A program made the position numbers and the translations under genes. From AP-16 sp036395835 (GTDB taxonomy: Bacteria; Pseudomonadota; Alphaproteobacteria; Rhizobiales; Xanthobacteraceae), in NCBI GenBank assembly GCA_036395835.1, contig DASWCW010000266.1, positions 1 to 37,926 on the forward strand: DNA of 37,926 nucleotides, written 5' to 3'. A model generated the notes under the pieces. That model searched no databases. It was not told the origin of the DNA and was given only the letters and a program-made list of their open reading frames with translations. Positions 32,498-37,926 of this stretch are shown piece after piece. Each line of letters starts with the position of its first letter. Position 1 is the first letter of the stretch.

Positions 32498-33977
32498 GTT
32501 CGACATCGCGATCGTCGGCGGCGGGGGCGCGGGCCTGATGGCCGCCTACTCGGCCGCGCGTCTCGGCCGCAGCGTGATCGTGCTCGAAAAACAGCCGCAT
32601 CTCGGCGGCACCACGGCGATGTCGGTCGGCACGATCTGCACCAGTTCCACCCCGCATCAGAAACGCGCCGGCATCGCCGATTCGCCCGACGCGCATTTCG
32701 AGGACATGGGAAGATTTCCCGGCTCGCTGCCGGATCGCGACAATCTCGCGCTGCGCCGCCTGCTGGTCGACAACGTGCCCGACGTGTTTCGACTGCTGGG
32801 CGAGCTCGGCGTCGAGTTCGTCGGCCCGATCGCGGAGCCGCCGCACCGCGTTCCACGCCTGCACGCGATCGTGCCGCACTCGCGCGGCTATATCCGCTCG
32901 CTCTCGCGTGCGTGCCGGCCCCTAGGCGTGATCGTTCGCACCGGCGCGCCTGTTCGCCGCCTGATCATCGAGGACGGATGCGTCCACGGCGTCGAGATCG
33001 CGGCTTTGGCCGGCGCCGCGGAGATTATCCGCGCGCGTTGCGTCATCCTCGCGTCCGGCGATTTCAGTGCCGCGGACCGCGCCTTCAAGGCCCGCTTCAT
33101 GCAAGGTCCGCTGCTTGCAATCGGCGGCATCAACCCGGCCAGCACCGGCGACGGCCAGCTTCTCGGCGAGGCGGCCGGCGGCGATATCGTCAACGGCGAT
33201 CTCGCCTGGGGCCCCGAGATCCGCTTCCTGGCGCCCAAGCACCCGAAATTCGCGAGCCGTCTGCCGCCGTGGCGCCCGCTCGCGAGAATGATCTCGACCG
33301 CGATGCGGATTCTGCCGGACAAGATTCTCCGCCCGCTCCTGATGTCCTATGTCACCACCTATCTCGCGCCCTCGCACGATCTCTTTCGCGAAGGCGCTGT
33401 GCTGGTGGACACGAGGGGCGAGCGGTTCTGCGACGAGCGCGACAGCCCGCAGGACAAGATCGGGCAAGCGCCCGGCCAGCAGGCGTTCATCCTCCTCGAT
33501 CGGGATATCGCCGCGAAGTTCGAGGCTTGGCCGAATTTCATCTCGACCGCGCCGGGCGTTGGCTATGCGTATCTCGCCGACTACCGGCGCTCGCGGCGCG
33601 ACATCTGCTTTGCGGCGCGGAGCTGGGAAGATCTGGCGCGTGCGACCGGCCTGCCGGCCGGCGCGCTCGCCCGCACGATGGCCGCATACAATGCGCAATG
33701 CAGCGCGCGAGGCCGCCCGGAACTACGGCGCCCGCCGTTCTTCGCGCTCGGACCGGCCAAATCGTGGATCGTGTTCACCGAGGGCGGGCTGCGCGTCAAC
33801 GAACGACTGCAGGTGCTGGGCCGCCGTGGCACGCCGATCGGCGGCCTCTATGCGGCCGGTTCCGCCGGGCAGGGCGGCGTTTTGCTCGAAGGCCACGGCC
33901 ATCATCTCGCCTGGGCCTTCACCTCGGGCCGGCTCGCCGGGCGCTACGCTGCCGAGGAAGCGGGATCGATCGGATAG
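32487..33977 (+). CDS. FAD-dependent dehydrogenase (fumarate reductase/ketosteroid dehydrogenase type)
   Basis: A 496-residue flavoprotein of the FAD_binding_2 family. The dinucleotide fold starts IAIVGGGGAGLMAA (8-20) with Glu34 at the end of strand 2 to hold the ribose, then LGGTTAMSVG. The C-terminal FAD site includes GGLYAAGSAGQGGVLLEGHGHHLAWAF. The family includes fumarate reductase, 3-ketosteroid delta-1-dehydrogenase and urocanate reductase, which insert or reduce a C=C bond. Start ATG at 32487 lies 11 nt inside the preceding reductase gene, so translation is coupled. A dehydrogenase/reductase couple acting on an enoic compound is plausible but unproven. Confidence 0.85.
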   Translation: MASEFDIAIVGGGGAGLMAAYSAARLGRSVIVLEKQPHLGGTTAMSVGTICTSSTPHQKRAGIADSPDAHFEDMGRFPGSLPDRDNLALRRLLVDNVPDVFRLLGELGVEFVGPIAEPPHRVPRLHAIVPHSRGYIRSLSRACRPLGVIVRTGAPVRRLIIEDGCVHGVEIAALAGAAEIIRARCVILASGDFSAADRAFKARFMQGPLLAIGGINPASTGDGQLLGEAAGGDIVNGDLAWGPEIRFLAPKHPKFASRLPPWRPLARMISTAMRILPDKILRPLLMSYVTTYLAPSHDLFREGAVLVDTRGERFCDERDSPQDKIGQAPGQQAFILLDRDIAAKFEAWPNFISTAPGVGYAYLADYRRSRRDICFAARSWEDLARATGLPAGALARTMAAYNAQCSARGRPELRRPPFFALGPAKSWIVFTEGGLRVNERLQVLGRRGTPIGGLYAAGSAGQGGVLLEGHGHHLAWAFTSGRLAGRYAAEEAGSIG

Positions 33978-34173
33978 CAGATACGGCACGCAAAAAACCG
34001 GTCTGCGCCGGACGAGGCCTGATCGTCCTTTCCGCATTGCTGGTCTGCTGCGGCACATCGCGCAGCAACCGCCTTATGACAGGACCTTGCGCCTGCGGTA
34101 TGCTCGATCCCGTACCTTACTGCCGGCCGTTGGCGGCTTCTCGTCAAGATCGTGCATTCCGGGAGGAGATTTC

Positions 34174-35079
34174 ATGGCTGCTCAAATTCTTTCGGCGGCG
34201 GCGCGGCTGCGCAAACTGCTCGCGCAGGATGGGCTACTGGTTGCGCCCGGCGCCTACGACTGCATCAGCGCGCGCACCATCGAGCAGGCGGGCTTTTCCG
34301 CCGTGTACATGACCGGGGCCGGCACCGCCGCGACGCTGGGCTATCCCGATTACGGCCTGCTGACCATGAGCGAGATGGCGGACAACGCCGGCCGGCTCGC
34401 CGCCGCCGTGAAGGTCCCGGTGATCGCCGACGCCGATACCGGCTACGGCAACGAGCTCAACGTGACGCGCACCGTGCGCGAATACGAGAAGCGCGGCGTC
34501 GCCGGGCTCCACATCGAGGACCAGGGCTTTCCCAAGAAATGCGGCCACCTCGACGACAAGACGGTGATCGCGCTCGACGAATACCTGGCCAAGGTTCGCG
34601 CCGCCGCGGCGGCCCGGAAAGATCCGGATTTTCTGCTGATCGCGCGCACGGATTCCCGCGCCGTGATCGGCTTCGAGGAGGCGGTCACCCGCGTCAACGC
34701 TGCGCTTGCCGCCGGTGCCGACATGGCGTTCCTCGAAGCGCCGCAGACGATCGCCGAGATCGAGGCGGTGCCGAAGCTCGTCAAGGGTCCGTGCCTCCTC
34801 AACGTGGTGTCCGGCGGCAAAACGCCGATCATCGATCTCGAGCACGCGCAGCGGCTCGGCTTCAAGCTGGCGATCCTGCCCGGGATTTTGTTCCAGAGCG
34901 CGGTCTCCGCCTTCGACGCCGTGCTGGCGGAAGTAAAGAAGGAGCGCCGCCATCCGGACCTGAAGGTGAGCATCCGGGAAAAATTCCGCCGCATGGGCTC
35001 CGACGAATGGGACGCGCTGCGCGAGCGCTTCAAGTCGCCGGCGGAGAAATCCGAGCGCGGCAAGACCGCCGCCGAGTAG
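34174..35079 (+). CDS. Isocitrate lyase/PEP mutase family carbon-carbon lyase
   Basis: A 301-residue TIM-barrel enzyme of the ICL/PEPM superfamily. The catalytic loop KKCGH (121-125) has the Cys of true lyases. Metal and substrate residues appear in VIADADTGYGN (Asp86, Asp88) and HIEDQ (Glu115, Asp116); YMTGAGTAATLGYPD (45-59) is the substrate loop. Length fits 2-methylisocitrate lyase, 2,3-dimethylmalate lyase or oxaloacetate decarboxylase-like members rather than the longer isocitrate lyase. GGGAGGAG precedes the ATG. It is followed after 7 nt by leuC- and leuD-type genes, so it probably cleaves a substituted malate that those subunits form. Confidence 0.88.
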   Translation: MAAQILSAAARLRKLLAQDGLLVAPGAYDCISARTIEQAGFSAVYMTGAGTAATLGYPDYGLLTMSEMADNAGRLAAAVKVPVIADADTGYGNELNVTRTVREYEKRGVAGLHIEDQGFPKKCGHLDDKTVIALDEYLAKVRAAAAARKDPDFLLIARTDSRAVIGFEEAVTRVNAALAAGADMAFLEAPQTIAEIEAVPKLVKGPCLLNVVSGGKTPIIDLEHAQRLGFKLAILPGILFQSAVSAFDAVLAEVKKERRHPDLKVSIREKFRRMGSDEWDALRERFKSPAEKSERGKTAAE

Positions 35080-35086
35080 CAAGAAC

Positions 35087-36496
35087 ATGCCCGAACCGCG
35101 CACGCTGTTCGAGAAGATCTGGGAGCGCCACAAGGTCGTCGAGCGCGACGACGGCTACACCCTGCTCTACATCGACCGGCATTTCATCCACGACGGCTCG
35201 CGCCGCGCCTTCGAAATGCTGGCCGAGAACGGGCTGAAACTGCGCCGGCCGGACCGCACCTTCGGGACGCCCGACCATTACGTGCCGACCTCGACGCGGG
35301 ATATCGCGGCGATCGCCGATCCGGAAGCGCGCGCCATGGTCGATTCGATCGAGCGCAACGCGGTCGAGCACGGCGTGAAAGTCTTCGGCATTCGCGATCC
35401 GCGCCAGGGCATCATTCACGTCGTGGGGCCCGAGCAGGGCCTGACCCAGCCCGGGCTCACCATCGTGTGCGGCGACAGCCATACCTCGACCCACGGCGCG
35501 CTCGGGGCGCTCGCGTTCGGGATCGGCGCCTCCGAGGTCGGGCACGTGATGGCGACGCAGACGCTGTGGCAGCGCCGGCCGCGCACCATGCGCATCGCGG
35601 TCGACGGCAAGCTCGCGCCCGGCGTGTTCGCCAAGGACATCATCCTGGCGATCATCGCAAAAATCGGCGCGGCGGGGGCGAGCGGCCACGTCATCGAATA
35701 TGCGGGCTCGGCCATTGGTTCGCTCTCGATGGAAGGCCGGCTCACCGTGTGCAACATGTCGATCGAGGCCGGCGCGCGCGCGGGCATGATCGCGCCCGAC
35801 GAGACGACGTTCGCCTATCTCGAGGGGCGGCCGTTCGCGCCCAAGGGCGCGGCGTGGGAGGAAGCCCTCGCGTTCTGGCGCTCGCTGCCGTCCGATCCCG
35901 GCGCTGCATTCGACCGCGAGGTCGAAATCGACGCCGGCGCCATCGTGCCGATGGCGACCTGGGGCACTTCGCCCGAGCATGCGGCGCCGATCACCGGAAG
36001 GATTCCCGATCCGCGCCGCGCGGCAGACGCTGAGCGCCGCGCCGGCTGGGAATCGGCGCTCGCCTATATGGACTTGGCGCCCGGCACCCCGCTCGAGGAG
36101 ATCGCGATCGACCGGGTCTTCATCGGATCCTGCACCAACAGCCGCATCGAGGACCTGCGCAGCGCCGCCAAGGTGGTGTCGGGGCGCAAGGTGAAAATCC
36201 CGTCGTGGGTGGTGCCGGGATCGGGCTTGGTCAAGGCGCAGGCCGAGGCCGAGGGCCTCGATGCCGCGTTCAAGGCGGCGGGTTTCGAATGGCGCGAGGC
36301 CGGCTGCTCGATGTGCGTCGGCATGAACGGGGATCTCGTGGCGCCGGGCCAGCGCTGCGCGTCGAGCTCGAACCGCAATTTCGCCGGACGGCAGGGCAGG
36401 GGGGCGCGCACGCACCTCGTCAGCCCGGCGATGGCGGCCGCCGCCGCGGTGACTGGGCACCTGACCGACGTGCGGCCGCTGCTCGCGGGAAGCTGA
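35087..36496 (+). CDS. leuC: 3-Isopropylmalate dehydratase-type large subunit
   Basis: A 469-residue aconitase-superfamily protein of LeuC length. The three [4Fe-4S] ligands are in IGSCTNSR and GCSMC, and CGDSHTSTHGALGALAFGIG is the conserved substrate region. The large subunit holds the cluster and with the LeuD-type subunit dehydrates and rehydrates a malate derivative. By similarity this is isopropylmalate isomerase of leucine synthesis. The setting is unusual: no leuA or leuB nearby, but a lyase gene 7 nt upstream. A paralogue acting on dimethylmaleate or a similar acid is therefore a real alternative. Confidence 0.92.
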   Translation: MPEPRTLFEKIWERHKVVERDDGYTLLYIDRHFIHDGSRRAFEMLAENGLKLRRPDRTFGTPDHYVPTSTRDIAAIADPEARAMVDSIERNAVEHGVKVFGIRDPRQGIIHVVGPEQGLTQPGLTIVCGDSHTSTHGALGALAFGIGASEVGHVMATQTLWQRRPRTMRIAVDGKLAPGVFAKDIILAIIAKIGAAGASGHVIEYAGSAIGSLSMEGRLTVCNMSIEAGARAGMIAPDETTFAYLEGRPFAPKGAAWEEALAFWRSLPSDPGAAFDREVEIDAGAIVPMATWGTSPEHAAPITGRIPDPRRAADAERRAGWESALAYMDLAPGTPLEEIAIDRVFIGSCTNSRIEDLRSAAKVVSGRKVKIPSWVVPGSGLVKAQAEAEGLDAAFKAAGFEWREAGCSMCVGMNGDLVAPGQRCASSSNRNFAGRQGRGARTHLVSPAMAAAAAVTGHLTDVRPLLAGS

Positions 36497-36500
36497 GACA

Positions 36501-37106
36501 ATGGAAAAATTTCAAAAACTCGATGCCGTCGCGATGCCGATCGCGGCCCCCAATGTCGACACCGACCAGATCGTCCCGGCCCGGTTTCTGCGCAAGCCGC
36601 GAAACGCCGGCTACGGCGGCTTTCTGTTCCACGATCTGCGGTTCGACGACACCGGCGCCCAAAAGCCCGGCTTCGTCCTGAACCGGCCGGCGTATCGCGG
36701 CGCGCGCATCCTGGTCGCCGAGCGGAACTTCGGCTGCGGCTCCTCGCGCGAGCATGCCGTCTACGCGCTGTGGGATTACGGCTTCCGCGCCGTGATCGCA
36801 CCTAGCTTCGGCGATATTTTCTTCAACAATTGCTTCAAGAACGGACTGCTGCCGATCGTGCTGCCGGCCGAGGAGGTGACGGCACTGCAGGCCGAGCTTG
36901 CGCAACAGCCGGGCGCGCACGTGCGCGTCGATCTCGAGCGCCAGGAAGTGATCGCGCCGTCCGGGAAGGTGCATCGGTTCGAGGTCGATGCGTTCCGCAA
37001 GCAGTGCCTGCTCCAAGGACTCGACGAGATCGCGTTCACGCTCGGCCACGACGCCGACATCGCCGCCTTCGAGCGCCGCCAATCGCAAGAATTGCGCTGG
37101 CTGTGA
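36501..37106 (+). CDS. leuD: 3-Isopropylmalate dehydratase-type small subunit
   Basis: A 201-residue LeuD-type swivelling domain. Conserved parts are VDTDQIVPARFLRKPRNAGY near the start, GCGSSREHAVYALWDYG (substrate-binding Ser-Arg) and FGDIFFNNCFKNGLLPIVL. It forms the enzyme with the large subunit whose stop lies 4 nt upstream. The length equals the proteobacterial LeuD form. A hairpin follows the stop by 14 nt, ending the operon. Confidence 0.93.
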   Translation: MEKFQKLDAVAMPIAAPNVDTDQIVPARFLRKPRNAGYGGFLFHDLRFDDTGAQKPGFVLNRPAYRGARILVAERNFGCGSSREHAVYALWDYGFRAVIAPSFGDIFFNNCFKNGLLPIVLPAEEVTALQAELAQQPGAHVRVDLERQEVIAPSGKVHRFEVDAFRKQCLLQGLDEIAFTLGHDADIAAFERRQSQELRWL

Positions 37107-37120
37107 AACTCTGACCTGTC

Positions 37121-37142
37121 ATGCTCCGCGAATGCGGAGCAT
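37121..37142. terminator. Hairpin after leuD
   Basis: ATGCTCCGC (37121-37129) pairs perfectly with GCGGAGCAT (37134-37142) around GAAT, followed by CCAGTAGCCGGATGG. It lies between converging genes. The form, with CCAGTA after the stem, is a common rhizobial intergenic repeat. Confidence 0.6.
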
Positions 37143-37247
37143 CCAGTAGCCGGATGGCGATGATTGGCGCGCGGCCGCGCTACCAGCAAATCTCGGTGGT
37201 TACTGGGTGGCCCGCATGCGCGGGTCATGACAATTCAGAGAGACAAT

Positions 37248-37926
37248 TCAGAGACCCGCCTCCCTTGTGCCGCGATGCAGCCTGCGGTCCGCTGCGAGCA
37301 GCAGCGTGCCGGCCGTCACCGCAAACGTCACGATGAGCAGGATCACGGCCATCATGGTCGGCACGTCATGGGTGTTCATTCCGTTGATGATCATGAACCC
37401 GAGCCCGCGCTGCGAGGCGAACATCTCGCCGATGATGACGCCGAGCAGCGTGAGCGAGAAGCCGACGCGAAGGCCGGTGAAAATCTCCGGCGTCACCGCG
37501 GGCGCGAGCACATTGGCGGCGGTCTGCAACGGCGTGAGGTTGAGGGCGCGGGCGGTTTTCAGATGCACGGGATCGATGTTGCGCACGGCGTTCATGGTGA
37601 TGAGGATCACCGGAATGACGCCATGCATGATCCCGAAGGCGATCTTCGCCGAAATACCCAGACCGAACACCAGCAGCACCAGCGGATAGAGCGTGACCTT
37701 GGGCAGCGTGTAAACCGCGGTCAGGATCGGCTCCGAGACGAGGCCGGAGAAGCGGTGGAAGCCGAGCGCAAGTCCGGCGGCGACCCCGCCGATGGCGGTG
37801 ATGACGAGCGACACCGCGAAGGCGTCGGCGGTGGCCTCGAGGTGCCGCCAGAACACCGGCGAGTTGAGCAGTGCGCCGGCATTCCTCACGGTGGCGAGCG
37901 GCGACGTGAGCGCGACCTCGCCGACG
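37248..37926 (-). CDS. ABC transporter permease, NitT/TauT type (5' end beyond window)
   Basis: The last 226 codons of an inner-membrane permease of the SsuC/TauC group; the frame stays open to the window edge, so the N-terminus is missing. About five hydrophobic segments are visible, and the cytoplasmic coupling loop reads ARALNLTPLQTAANVLAPAVTPEIFTGLRVG, typical of nitrate, sulfonate, taurine or pyrimidine-precursor importers. GEMFASQRGLGFMI near the end is also a family hallmark. A GTG at 37889 could be read as a start but would cut off family sequence. The ATPase and binding protein are outside the window, so the substrate cannot be guessed. Confidence 0.9.
   Translation of the reverse strand, partial: VGEVALTSPLATVRNAGALLNSPVFWRHLEATADAFAVSLVITAIGGVAAGLALGFHRFSGLVSEPILTAVYTLPKVTLYPLVLLVFGLGISAKIAFGIMHGVIPVILITMNAVRNIDPVHLKTARALNLTPLQTAANVLAPAVTPEIFTGLRVGFSLTLLGVIIGEMFASQRGLGFMIINGMNTHDVPTMMAVILLIVTFAVTAGTLLLAADRRLHRGTREAGL

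Noticed and set aside
1..37926. CRISPR array, tRNA, rRNA or origin
   Set aside because: No spaced direct-repeat series, cloverleaf or rRNA-like stretch was found by eye; the repeats present are single hairpins or pairs.

Overview
The window is high-GC DNA (roughly 65% by eye) from an alphaproteobacterium, most likely of the order Hyphomicrobiales (Bradyrhizobium/Rhodopseudomonas/Xanthobacteraceae-like). The reasons are a GANTC methylase of the CcrM type, the gene order mutY / DUF721 / dsbA-like / smc, a DUF992 gene, an alphaproteobacterial LexA box (GTTC-N7-GTTC), and the short GC-rich intergenic hairpins typical of that group. No tRNA, rRNA or CRISPR array was seen.

Layout. (1) 1-1610 is an AT-richer, foreign-looking island with a serine recombinase translationally coupled to an unknown acidic-tailed protein. 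(2) 1611-2711 is an orphan tungstate-binding protein (tupA) with a foldable leader. (3) 2922-11968 is a housekeeping block: smc (split by one in-frame TAG), dsbA-like, DUF721, a MITE-like repeat, mutY (no usable start codon), ccrM, a ypfJ-type metalloprotease and moaB. (4) 12019-17430 holds a MarR-GNAT fusion, a small glycosyltransferase, a radical SAM protein behind a LexA box, rnhB and a GT39-like membrane protein. (5) 17523-21517 holds cydAB, divergent from an NCS2 purine-type permease. (6) 21518-22219 is a scar: an intact ParD-like antitoxin, a truncated ParE-like toxin and a second copy of the last 16 codons of the permease gene. (7) 22220-37106 is an accessory metabolic region: PhyH dioxygenase, MHS transporter, a complete sugar-type ABC importer, SDR, DUF992, a frameshifted enoate-reductase-like flavoprotein, an FAD dehydrogenase, and a tight operon of an isocitrate-lyase/PEP-mutase family lyase with leuC-leuD-type hydratase subunits. 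(8) The window ends inside a NitT/TauT-type ABC permease.

How the genes work together. smc, DUF721 (helicase-loader-like), mutY, ccrM and rnhB serve chromosome maintenance. The LexA box suggests that the radical SAM gene belongs to the SOS response. cydAB gives a low-oxygen terminal oxidase. The 24.9-37.1 kb genes look like uptake plus oxidation, reduction, hydration and C-C cleavage of an unidentified organic acid or polyol; the substrate cannot be read from the sequence.

Three otherwise intact genes (smc, mutY, the enoate reductase) each carry a single small lesion. Either the sequence contains a few base errors or these are real recent mutations, and read-level data would decide.
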